The position numbers and the translations under genes were made by a program. A stretch of DNA of 64,000 nucleotides, taken from assembly GCF_033971885.1 (NCBI RefSeq), contig NZ_JALBUS010000003.1, positions 122,195 to 186,194 on the forward strand, read 5' to 3'. This stretch comes from Absicoccus intestinalis (GTDB lineage: Bacteria > Bacillota_I > Bacilli_A > Erysipelotrichales > Erysipelotrichaceae). The notes under the pieces are model-generated. The model saw only the letters and a program-made list of their open reading frames with translations. It searched no databases and was not told the origin of the DNA. Below, one piece after another: positions 37,351-44,670 of the stretch. Each line of letters opens with the position of its first letter. Position 1 is the stretch's first letter.

Positions 37351-38283
37351 CTATTCCACTATTTTGCCAACGAAATTACGTCCTTGACCATTATAAAAGT
37401 CTTTGGCCTTCATGAGTGGTTTCCCTTCCATTTGGCAAGCACCACATAACAAGATTCCTTCATGTAAAGCAATCGCATATTGGTCTTCTTGCAAACCAAG
37501 AATCGTTCCCAAAGGTTGGGTATGACCCACTTGATACGATGGTTGAAATACCTTTAGCTTTTTCTTACCTATATATATGTAGGCTCCGGGATGATCCGAC
37601 AATGCCCGAATTTGATTGATGATTCGTTGATCTTCTTGATTGAGATCAATATGTTCTTCGGCTTTAGAAATGACAGGTGCATAACTGACCAAGCTTTCAT
37701 CTTGATCGATATATTTTGCCTGATCCGAACAAATGAGATCAAAGTCTTTGATCAATAACTGACCGGCTGCTTTTCCCATTTTTTCAAAAACGGTAGTCGA
37801 TGTATCCATCGGTGAAATTTTCACGATTTGAGTATCTAAGACGGGACCAGCATCTAAACCAGAAACCATTTTCATCAATGACATGCCACTCATTGTTTGT
37901 CCATCCCAAATGGCTCTTTGAATAGGTGCACCACCACGATATTTTGGCAATAATGAACCATGTAGATTGACGCATCCATACGTAGGTGCCATCAACACTT
38001 CATTCGGTACGATCTGTCCATACGCACATGTAACGATCAGATCGGGTCGTTGATCTAAAATAGGTTGATAGTCTTCTTTTATTTTATAGGGTTGAAAACA
38101 AGGAATCTGATATTTTAAAGCGAATTCCTTTACAGGAGAATATTGGAGTACGTGTTTCCGTCCTACACGTTTATCGGGCTGGGTAATGACCATGGATACT
38201 TTGATATTCGCATCGAACATAGCTTGTAGAACATCGGCAGCAATTTGCGGTGTACCCATAAATAATACTTGATTTTCTGACAT
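37351..38283 (-). CDS. fmt: Methionyl-tRNA formyltransferase
   Basis: 310 residues. Opening 'VLFMGTPQIAADVL', the catalytic 'VNLHGSLLPKYRGGAPIQRAI' with Asn-His, and 'GLDAGPVL' identify the enzyme that formylates initiator Met-tRNA using 10-formyl-THF. The C-terminal OB-like domain is present ('KKLKVFQ', 'GILLCGACQMEGK'). AGGAG is eight bases before the chosen ATG, six codons into the longer frame. No def or rsmB gene is adjacent, unlike many Bacillota. Confidence 0.95.
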   Translation of the reverse strand: MSENQVLFMGTPQIAADVLQAMFDANIKVSMVITQPDKRVGRKHVLQYSPVKEFALKYQIPCFQPYKIKEDYQPILDQRPDLIVTCAYGQIVPNEVLMAPTYGCVNLHGSLLPKYRGGAPIQRAIWDGQTMSGMSLMKMVSGLDAGPVLDTQIVKISPMDTSTTVFEKMGKAAGQLLIKDFDLICSDQAKYIDQDESLVSYAPVISKAEEHIDLNQEDQRIINQIRALSDHPGAYIYIGKKKLKVFQPSYQVGHTQPLGTILGLQEDQYAIALHEGILLCGACQMEGKPLMKAKDFYNGQGRNFVGKIVE

Positions 38284-38335
38284 CGAGCATGCTCCTTTCA
38301 ACTTGCCTATTATACCTTATTTTTGCACTCTTGTG

Positions 38336-38364
38336 TTGCAAAGAAGAAGAGAATTTGCTATAAT
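38336..38364 (+). promoter_or_regulatory. Promoter of rpsT
   Basis: TTGCAA, a 17-base spacer ending TGC (extended -10), then TATAAT; start of transcription is about 25 bases before the ATG. Confidence 0.85.
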
Positions 38365-38396
38365 CCTTTTGCGATTTATGTCAGGAGGTGCAGTCC

Positions 38397-38660
38397 ATGC
38401 CACAGATTCAATCAAAGAAAAAACGTGTAAAAACCAACAACAAAGCGCATAAGTTGATGGTAACCAGAAAATCAGCATTGAAAACAAGCATCAAAAAAGT
38501 ATTAACTGCTGTTGATGCTCAAGATAAAGAAGCTGCGATTGCTGCTTATAGCGAATGCTGCTCAAAATTAGATAGTGCTGTAGCCAAAGGGGTACATCAC
38601 AAAAACTATGCTTCACGTCAAAAATCACGTTTGGCTAAAGCAATCAATTCGATTCAATAG
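38397..38660 (+). CDS. rpsT: 30S ribosomal protein S20
   Basis: 87 residues, basic and helical ('MPQIQSKKKRVKTNNKAH', then 'KSALKTSIKKVLTAV' and 'HHKNYASRQKSRLAKAI'). It binds the 5' and 3' minor domains of 16S rRNA. AGGAGGTG, six bases before this ATG, decides the start over an in-frame GTG three codons earlier. It is monocistronic, convergent with holA, a neighbour in many Bacillota. Confidence 0.97.
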   Translation: MPQIQSKKKRVKTNNKAHKLMVTRKSALKTSIKKVLTAVDAQDKEAAIAAYSECCSKLDSAVAKGVHHKNYASRQKSRLAKAINSIQ

Positions 38661-38663
38661 TTT

Positions 38664-38692
38664 TTAAAAAGCACCACACGGGTGCTTTTTTT
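38664..38692. terminator. Bidirectional terminator between rpsT and holA
   Basis: AAAAAGCACC/GGTGCTTTTT with a five-base loop; A run on one side and T run on the other, so it can serve both genes. Confidence 0.88.
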
Positions 38693-39629
38693 ATGCATCT
38701 AACATTTTTAATACAAATTGTTCAAAGCCTTCATCTTTATCAATTTGTCCCCTTTTCATTTCTTGATCAAATGTAGCCAATGAAACCAATTGATCCAACA
38801 ATTCTTGCGATGTGAAATTTTGTGCCCGCTGTGCATTGATCTTTACTCGATATGGATGGGCATGTAAGATCTTGGCGATTTCGGCCTGCGACATACCTTG
38901 TTCTACATATACATGCACTTGAAATAAGAAACGTATCTGACTTGCGAGCAAAGCCACGATCGCCACAGGCTCCATGTTCTGTTGACGAAAATTACGATAA
39001 TAAGATAGAAGCAATAGCGCATTTCGAGAAAATAATGCATCCACCATTTTAAAAACATTATCCGTTGGTTCTGGTGTGATCAATTGTTGACAATCAGCAA
39101 TGGTTGGCTTTTGCGAATACAGACTTAACTTTTCCATTTCATTTTCAATATGCAACGAATCATAACCAATTCGTGAACAGATCCAATCGATGGTTTGCCG
39201 ATCTATCTGCATTCCTTTCTCTTTTGCTTTTTCCATCACAAAAGATCGTCGTGATTGATCATCCAATGGCATGCATGCATACACGGTTGACATACTAGCT
39301 AATTGTTTGACCGTTTTGCGTCGTTCATACAACTTTTCACAATCTGCACAAAAAATCATGATCAATTGATCCGATGGATCGGTTCTTTTTATAAAGGCTT
39401 CCAAATCATATTTTGTGCTATCTTTCATTGCCAAAAAAGTACAATGATGCAATATGATCATCTTTTTGTCATCAAAAATCGACAAGCTATCCATTTCCTG
39501 AAGAATCGTTGTTTGTTCGGTTTGCAGACAATCAAAATCAATAGTTTGTTGAATATCGTGTTTGTGTTTGATTGCTTCGATCCGTTGTTCCATCCGACTC
39601 CTATCGGTTCCATGTAAAATATAGTTCAT
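38691..39629 (-). CDS. holA: DNA polymerase III delta subunit
   Basis: 312 residues of an AAA+-like clamp-loader subunit without a P-loop, as expected for delta. 'MNYILHGTDRSRMEQRI', 'KKMIILHHCTFLA', 'EPTDNVFKMVDALFSRN' and 'ILHAHPYRVKINAQRAQNF' fit the family. It opens the beta clamp for loading onto DNA. The start overlaps the comEC stop by four bases. No ribosome site is visible, and a consensus -10 ends six bases before the ATG. comEC-holA-rpsT is a conserved Bacillota order. Confidence 0.9.
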   Translation of the reverse strand: MNYILHGTDRSRMEQRIEAIKHKHDIQQTIDFDCLQTEQTTILQEMDSLSIFDDKKMIILHHCTFLAMKDSTKYDLEAFIKRTDPSDQLIMIFCADCEKLYERRKTVKQLASMSTVYACMPLDDQSRRSFVMEKAKEKGMQIDRQTIDWICSRIGYDSLHIENEMEKLSLYSQKPTIADCQQLITPEPTDNVFKMVDALFSRNALLLLSYYRNFRQQNMEPVAIVALLASQIRFLFQVHVYVEQGMSQAEIAKILHAHPYRVKINAQRAQNFTSQELLDQLVSLATFDQEMKRGQIDKDEGFEQFVLKMLDA

Positions 39630-41512
39630 GGCTTCATTATACTTGTCTTGACGATGCCAATCAAATGCGATGCGGTTTCAATACATAATATCCCTTTAAA
39701 ACTGAAAAGATGGATCATTCCTTCTTTCCGGGTTTCAAAAAGGTGAATACCCAACGTATGACAATTCGCGATGACTGTGCTGGATGGATGACCATAATTG
39801 TTCTTTTTCCCTACCGAAACCAGACCCACTTTGGGTCGAGTTTGATCTAAAAAAGCCATACTACTTGATGTACTGGACCCGTGATGTCCTAGTTTTAAGA
39901 TATCGACAGACAATTTATATTGTTGGATCAATTCTTGTTCCACCTGTACACTGGCATCTCCCATCCATAAATAATGAAAATCATCATACGAAAAATAAGA
40001 AACAATACTTTCATCATTGGTATCTGACGTTTCTCTTTTTGGCAGCAGAGAGAAAAAAGGATATTTCACCTTTGGCTTTTCATATCGCGAACGAATCACT
40101 TGTTGGATAGGAATCATTTTTTCAAGTTCTGTCACGCCGCCATCATGATCAAAATCCGAATGGGTCACAATTAAAGCATCTAAGCGTTTAACTTGCAAAT
40201 CCTTTAGAACGGGTACAATAATATCTTTCACATTATCTCGATAAAAGCTTTGTCCACAATCGATCATAATGGCACTTTGATGAAAGGGTTCCAAGATCAA
40301 AGTACAATCTCCTTGACCAATATCGATCATATATACATGAAAAAAAGGATCCATATAGGGTTGCAGCCATGGCAATATACATAAACCAATACATGCTATT
40401 TTGCGTTTTTCCGGGTACAGCACAAAACCAATCACAAGAAGATAAAAAAGAAGGCCTGGAACATAATGAAAATGCGATAACGGAAATTTTTGGATCCAAT
40501 CGTACCATACATTCGTAAGTGATTGTCCCAATGGAAGCAAAGAACATAATACGATATAGCTGTGAATGGTACGTATCCAGGAAAAACAAAGAAGCAATGG
40601 AATATTGAGCTCATGAAAATAAATCAATTGACTGATTGCCAGAAGGAAAGCACGATATTGTTTTCGTTTGTTTGTATATGGAATCAATCGATAAAGAATG
40701 GGAAACACGAAAACAAAATCGGTAGCATGTTTTGGAAAAAAACATAAAAAGGTAATGATTGAAGCTGATAGTGCAATATCCCGCTTTTTCAAGAAGCTTG
40801 TGTAAAAGGACAAGAGGAAGAATCGAACAAAAGAGATGGTAAATACAAAGAGATAACCATACCCAATCATGAGAATCAGCAAAATAATTTGTACTTTTTC
40901 TTTGGAAATATATCGTTGTAGTCTTCGCTGAAAGATATAGAATATACCAATGATTGGCAATCCGAGTCTTGTTAAGATGGAAGGTGTTTCTTCTTGATAA
41001 ATTCCATAGAAATTGGCTTGAATGACCTTATTTTCTTTCCAACGACTGTATAGCTGACTTTTAAGAGAGTGAGAACTCGATATGAATTGTTTCGCATGGG
41101 AACGACCACAATAATAGATATTTTGTTTGGCCATGTAATCCGAGAAAGAAAACTGATGGATGTTTTTTAAATGATCAATGGGTTCAATTTGTGAAACATA
41201 GTAACAATCATAGAAATTTGGATCTTTGATGCCATATACGATGATTGCCGTATCTTTATTTTTTGCCAACACATAATTTTGTTTGATTTGATAAATACGA
41301 TAAATACCCGGATGTACTTCTTGGGTACGAGGATAACATAAGAACATGGATAGGACGATCAGACCCATCCAAAGACAAAGCAGACCTGGCTTATGAAAAC
41401 GAATCCATAGAAAAAACATGTAAAACATGCCTAATGTTACAATGCAAAAAAGATCATGCGTGATCATCAATGCCCAAAAGCCAATGGCTAGAAAGTAAGA
41501 CGCCATTGTCAT
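39626..41512 (-). CDS. comEC: DNA internalisation channel ComEC/Rec2
   Basis: 628 residues. The N-terminal hydrophobic part holds a soluble loop, then the competence domain with many spans (about 190-390). The C-terminal metallo-beta-lactamase domain has 'VTHSDFDHDGG' (HxxxxDH motif written H-S-D-F-D-H) and 'LKLGHHGSSTSS'. ComEC carries single-stranded DNA across the membrane during transformation. The length is shorter than in Bacillus subtilis (about 776), but both domains are there. The start overlaps comEA by a few bases; alternative starts exist within three codons. Confidence 0.92.
   Translation of the reverse strand: MTMASYFLAIGFWALMITHDLFCIVTLGMFYMFFLWIRFHKPGLLCLWMGLIVLSMFLCYPRTQEVHPGIYRIYQIKQNYVLAKNKDTAIIVYGIKDPNFYDCYYVSQIEPIDHLKNIHQFSFSDYMAKQNIYYCGRSHAKQFISSSHSLKSQLYSRWKENKVIQANFYGIYQEETPSILTRLGLPIIGIFYIFQRRLQRYISKEKVQIILLILMIGYGYLFVFTISFVRFFLLSFYTSFLKKRDIALSASIITFLCFFPKHATDFVFVFPILYRLIPYTNKRKQYRAFLLAISQLIYFHELNIPLLLCFSWIRTIHSYIVLCSLLPLGQSLTNVWYDWIQKFPLSHFHYVPGLLFYLLVIGFVLYPEKRKIACIGLCILPWLQPYMDPFFHVYMIDIGQGDCTLILEPFHQSAIMIDCGQSFYRDNVKDIIVPVLKDLQVKRLDALIVTHSDFDHDGGVTELEKMIPIQQVIRSRYEKPKVKYPFFSLLPKRETSDTNDESIVSYFSYDDFHYLWMGDASVQVEQELIQQYKLSVDILKLGHHGSSTSSSMAFLDQTRPKVGLVSVGKKNNYGHPSSTVIANCHTLGIHLFETRKEGMIHLFSFKGILCIETASHLIGIVKTSIMKP
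39636..39664 (-). promoter_or_regulatory. Promoter of holA inside comEC, predicted leaderless
   Basis: Minus-strand TTGATT, 17-base spacer and consensus TATAAT ending six bases before the ATG. It lies within the last codons of comEC, so holA could be made independently of the competence genes. Confidence 0.65.
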
Positions 41513-41991
41513 AGACAAATTCGATCCTTGATCTTTTCATACATCTTTTCGCCAATTCCTTTTACTTCTTTCATTTCTTCTAACGATGTAAAAGATTTGG
41601 TCTTTCGATAGGCGATAATGCGTCCGGCCAATGCTGGGCCTATGCCTGGTAAAGTTTGTAGTTCTTGTTCAGTGGCCGAATTAATGGATACTTTTTTGAG
41701 CGTCGTTGATGATTTTTTGGGAATGACGATAACTTCTTTCGGATTCATTTCTTTTAACATCGCAAGCGATGAAGTATCGGCTTGTTGGGTCAATCCACCG
41801 GCTGCTTCAATCAGATCTTTGATGGTACCATCCCATTTTATGGTATACACACCTGGTGTCTTGACTTCTCCTTTGATTTCTACGGTTTTGGTAGATGGAG
41901 AAACCAAATCTAAGGAAATCGGTTGGTAACGGCCTACATACGCAAATACAAAAAATGCAAAGATACAAAAAAAGAGAAGCGTTCTTTTCAT
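41509..41991 (-). CDS. comEA: Competence DNA receptor ComEA
   Basis: 160 residues. An N-terminal membrane anchor (about 5-20) is followed by an SLBB-type domain ('IKGEVKTPGVYTIKWDGTIKDLIEAAGG' across about 40-75) and two helix-hairpin-helix motifs at the end ('LQTLPGIGPALAGRIIAYR', 'EMKEVKGIGEKMYEKI') that bind double-stranded DNA. It hands DNA to ComEC. The ATG is eight bases from GGAGGG; a GTG three codons earlier is less likely. Confidence 0.94.
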   Translation of the reverse strand: MKRTLLFFCIFAFFVFAYVGRYQPISLDLVSPSTKTVEIKGEVKTPGVYTIKWDGTIKDLIEAAGGLTQQADTSSLAMLKEMNPKEVIVIPKKSSTTLKKVSINSATEQELQTLPGIGPALAGRIIAYRKTKSFTSLEEMKEVKGIGEKMYEKIKDRICL

Positions 41992-42039
41992 ATAAATCAC
42001 CCTCCTCTATTACGTTTTGCATTGGCAACATAGCCAAAT

Positions 42040-42519
42040 TTATTTGATTTCTAAGATCTTTACATCATAGGGTTCTTCCACATGATGAACGGTTACGGTT
42101 TGACCAACTTTGGAACCAATTAACGTTTCACCAAGCGGTGTTGCATTCGAAAGTTTGCCTTTTAGCGGATCGGCTTCTTGACTACCAACAATTTGGAATT
42201 CCATTTCCGTATTATCCGATAAATCTAAGATCTTAACAGTGGATCCAAATTTTACTTTTTTCTCCCCAGATTCTTTTTCTACATCATTGACAATGACCGC
42301 ATTTTTGATCATTGCTTCTAATTCTTGAATTCGTGCTTCGACACGAGCTTGATGATCACGAGCTGCATCATAATCCGCATTTTCGGACAAGTCACCTTGA
42401 GCACGAGCTTCTTGTAACTCGACAATGACTTCATTTCGTACATTATGAATTAAATTATTTTGTTCTGCAACTAAAGCATTATAACCTTCTTGCGTTACAT
42501 AATTTTTTTCTTCTGCCAT
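42040..42519 (-). CDS. greA: Transcription elongation factor GreA
   Basis: 159 residues. The N-terminal coiled coil has 'YVTQEGYNALVAEQNNL' and the acidic tip 'QGDLSENADYDAARD', which enters the polymerase secondary channel and stimulates RNA cleavage; the C-terminal FKBP-like domain ends 'VHHVEEPYDVKILEI'. It rescues backtracked RNA polymerase. AAGGAG precedes the ATG. A strong own promoter lies at the end of mltG. Confidence 0.97.
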   Translation of the reverse strand: MAEEKNYVTQEGYNALVAEQNNLIHNVRNEVIVELQEARAQGDLSENADYDAARDHQARVEARIQELEAMIKNAVIVNDVEKESGEKKVKFGSTVKILDLSDNTEMEFQIVGSQEADPLKGKLSNATPLGETLIGSKVGQTVTVHHVEEPYDVKILEIK

Positions 42520-42548
42520 GTTTCCACTCCTTATTTTTTTGCACAGTG

Positions 42549-42577
42549 ATTATATCACATATCTATTGGTTGTCCAA
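42549..42577 (-). promoter_or_regulatory. Promoter of greA
   Basis: Minus-strand TTGGAC, 17-base spacer ending TGA and TATAAT, overlapping the last codons of mltG. Confidence 0.8.
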
Positions 42578-43642
42578 ATTCAGGTCCAATTCTTCGACCT
42601 TTTTTTCATGCTCTTCTAATGTCTTGGAATAATAGACTTTTCCATCGCCATGGATATCGGCTACAAAATATAGATAATCGGATTTAGTCGGATGTAAGAC
42701 AGCATCGATGGCATTTTCTCCTGGATTTAAGATCGGACCAATTGGTAATCCATCGTGTTCATACGTATTGTATGGTGAATCAACATCCGTATTGACTTCA
42801 CAATCTTGTGCATCTTTATAATCATCGTACAATGCGTAACAAACCGTTACGCTGGATTGTAGTTTCATTTTATCATTCAATCGATTATAGAATACCCCTG
42901 CAATTTTTTTCATATCGCTTTTCGTGGCAGATTCAAATTGAACAATACTTGCTAGAGTCAAAATTTGTTGTAAAGAATAGCCACTCTTATCAATATCGGA
43001 TTTGTATGTGTCATATATATCTTGAAAACGATCGAGAAATACTCGTGTAATTTCATCAATTGTCATATTTTTCGTCAACAAATACGTGTCTGGGAATAAA
43101 TATCCTTCTAATTTGACTTTATAGTTGGAATTATTGAGAGTATCTACATCTAAAAATGTATACTCTTTGGCCAATTTCTTAATATAATTGATATCGTTCC
43201 ATTTTTTTAATATTTCTTTGGACGTATATTTTGGATACTTTTCTGCAATCATAGCAGCAATTTCTTTGGCCCATTTTCCTTCGGGTACTGTAATTTTGAT
43301 TTGTTCCTTTGTCGCATTATTGACATTGGAAATATATTTTAGAACCCCCTCTGTGCTTAGACCATTGCTAATTTCATAATCGCCCGCATAATAAGATTCT
43401 TGTGTATGTATCTTCGAATACAAATCGGCCATTCGAGCTGAGCGGATCAGCCCTTTCTTTTCAAGATTGTTTAATACATTATCATAGGATTCGCCTTCTT
43501 GGATCACAAAATCAACTTTTTTAGATCCATTACCAACGGGTGTCAATGCATAGAAGTAATAGCCGCCACATGCTACAACCATAATCAAAAGTATCAAAAC
43601 AACGATGATCAGTGGTCGATGTTCATGTTTGGCTTTATGCAT
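42563..43642 (-). CDS. mltG: Endolytic murein transglycosylase MltG (YceG-like)
   Basis: 359 residues. A basic N-terminus and one membrane span (about 11-32, 'LIIVVLILLIMVVACGGYYFYA') precede a LysM-like subdomain ('VDFVIQEGESYDNVLNNLEKKGLI') and the YceG catalytic domain with 'LTLASIVQFESATKSDMKKIAGVFYNRL', the conserved Glu being in 'QFE'. It cuts nascent glycan strands and sets their length. The chosen ATG is nine bases from GGAGG and overlaps the DUF1292 gene by eight bases. Confidence 0.92.
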   Translation of the reverse strand: MHKAKHEHRPLIIVVLILLIMVVACGGYYFYALTPVGNGSKKVDFVIQEGESYDNVLNNLEKKGLIRSARMADLYSKIHTQESYYAGDYEISNGLSTEGVLKYISNVNNATKEQIKITVPEGKWAKEIAAMIAEKYPKYTSKEILKKWNDINYIKKLAKEYTFLDVDTLNNSNYKVKLEGYLFPDTYLLTKNMTIDEITRVFLDRFQDIYDTYKSDIDKSGYSLQQILTLASIVQFESATKSDMKKIAGVFYNRLNDKMKLQSSVTVCYALYDDYKDAQDCEVNTDVDSPYNTYEHDGLPIGPILNPGENAIDAVLHPTKSDYLYFVADIHGDGKVYYSKTLEEHEKKVEELDLNLDNQ

Positions 43643-43889
43643 TCTCTTCATCCTCCACAAAGGTGTTGATGACTTCTTCTACCATATCCCATTCTTCGTC
43701 ACTTTCAATGGGGAATAAATTTCCTTGGGCATCATAGCGGGATGCATAAACTTGGCCATCTTCTAGATCTGGGTCTTGAAAAACCACATATTGTTGTCCA
43801 TAATCGGGCGAATCAAAAGTAAACAAGATGATCATCTTTTTTTCTTGTCCATTTTCGTCTGTCACATATAAGCAATTTGAATCTAACAT
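43635..43889 (-). CDS. DUF1292 family protein (YrzB-like)
   Basis: 84 residues, acidic. Typical DUF1292 blocks: 'VTDENGQEKKMIILFTFDSPDYGQQYVVFQD' in the first half and 'EWDMVEEVINTF' at the end. Function is unknown, but the gene is a near constant neighbour of ruvX and mltG in Bacillota. GGAGG stands before the ATG. A terminator separates it from ruvX, so a separate promoter or read-through is needed. Confidence 0.9.
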   Translation of the reverse strand: MLDSNCLYVTDENGQEKKMIILFTFDSPDYGQQYVVFQDPDLEDGQVYASRYDAQGNLFPIESDEEWDMVEEVINTFVEDEENA

Positions 43890-43906
43890 GATAGGGTCCT
43901 CCTTTT

Positions 43907-43939
43907 AAAAAAAATACGGGGATCTAAACTAACCCCCGT
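43907..43939 (-). terminator. Terminator overlapping the end of ruvX
   Basis: Minus-strand ACGGGG/CCCCGT with a 12-base loop and eight T residues. The upstream arm includes the last Gly codons of ruvX, and the stop lies in the loop. Confidence 0.8.
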
Positions 43940-44354
43940 TACGTTGTCGATCTAAGTAACTCTGTAAAATTTCTACAGCGGCCATTTGATCAATGATTTG
44001 CTTGCGTTTTTTTCGCGAAACATCCCCTGAAATCAATAATCGCTCAGCACTCACCGTTGTCAATCGCTCATCCCACAGATGACAAGTAATGCCTTCTTTT
44101 TCCAATTCATTCGCAAAATCAATCGAAAGCTGTCCGCGCTCGCCAATATCACCATTCATATGTTTAGGCAATCCCAACACAACTTCTTTGATCTTCTCTT
44201 GATCTAATAGCTCTAAAATTTGATCAAAACAATCATCATAATCATCAGATTCAAAGCGAATGGTCTTTAGAGCTCTCGCAATAAAACGTGAAGAATCACT
44301 GACTGACACGCCACATGTTTTACTTCCTAAATCCAATCCGATAATGCGTTCCAT
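43929..44354 (-). CDS. ruvX: Putative Holliday junction resolvase / pre-16S rRNA nuclease (YqgF/RuvX)
   Basis: 141 residues with an RNase H fold. 'IIGLDLGSKTCGVSVSD' carries the first catalytic Asp; 'VLGLPKHMNG' and 'LWDERLTTVSAERLL' follow, with the last Asp in 'KQIIDQMAAVEIL'. The family trims the 5' end of 16S rRNA precursor and has been proposed to cut Holliday junctions. It is coupled to ireB by a one-base overlap. GGAG precedes the ATG. Confidence 0.94.
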   Translation of the reverse strand: MERIIGLDLGSKTCGVSVSDSSRFIARALKTIRFESDDYDDCFDQILELLDQEKIKEVVLGLPKHMNGDIGERGQLSIDFANELEKEGITCHLWDERLTTVSAERLLISGDVSRKKRKQIIDQMAAVEILQSYLDRQRNGG

Positions 44355-44608
44355 TACTTCTCCAGATAGGCGCGCACCAATTCTTCAATGATTTCATATC
44401 GTTCAATACGTTGAATCAAGTTACGTGCATTCTTATGTGAAGAAATATAAGCAGGATCATTACTGATCAAATAACCTGCAATTTGGTTAACAGAACTATA
44501 TCCACGTTCTTCCAGCGCATCGCTGACTTCACGCAAAATGGTCTTGATGTTTTCACGACGAATTTCTTCAGTAGTGAAAGTCATTGTTTCTGTAACGTCT
44601 TTCATCAT
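44354..44608 (-). CDS. ireB: IreB family regulatory phosphoprotein
   Basis: 84 residues. 'TMTFTTEEIRRENIKTILREVSDALEERGY' and 'NQIAGYLISNDPAYISSHKNARNLI' (in blocks) identify the DUF965/IreB family. The N-terminal Thr residues are the phosphorylation sites used by the PASTA kinase IreK in Enterococcus, where IreB lowers cephalosporin resistance. Three consecutive ATG codons and a GTG offer starts; I choose the one seven bases from GGGAG. It lies between alaS and ruvX, the conserved order. Confidence 0.93.
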   Translation of the reverse strand: MMKDVTETMTFTTEEIRRENIKTILREVSDALEERGYSSVNQIAGYLISNDPAYISSHKNARNLIQRIERYEIIEELVRAYLEK

Positions 44609-44670
44609 CATCACACTCCCTTAATAGATATATATAATTATACACAATATTTTTCGATAAATAAACCGGT

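Noticed and set aside
42880..42990. MltG with Gln in place of the first Glu of the ExE-type active-site segment
   Set aside because: The second Glu of 'IVQFES' is kept, and I recall Q-x-E versions as common in this family, so loss of activity is not indicated.
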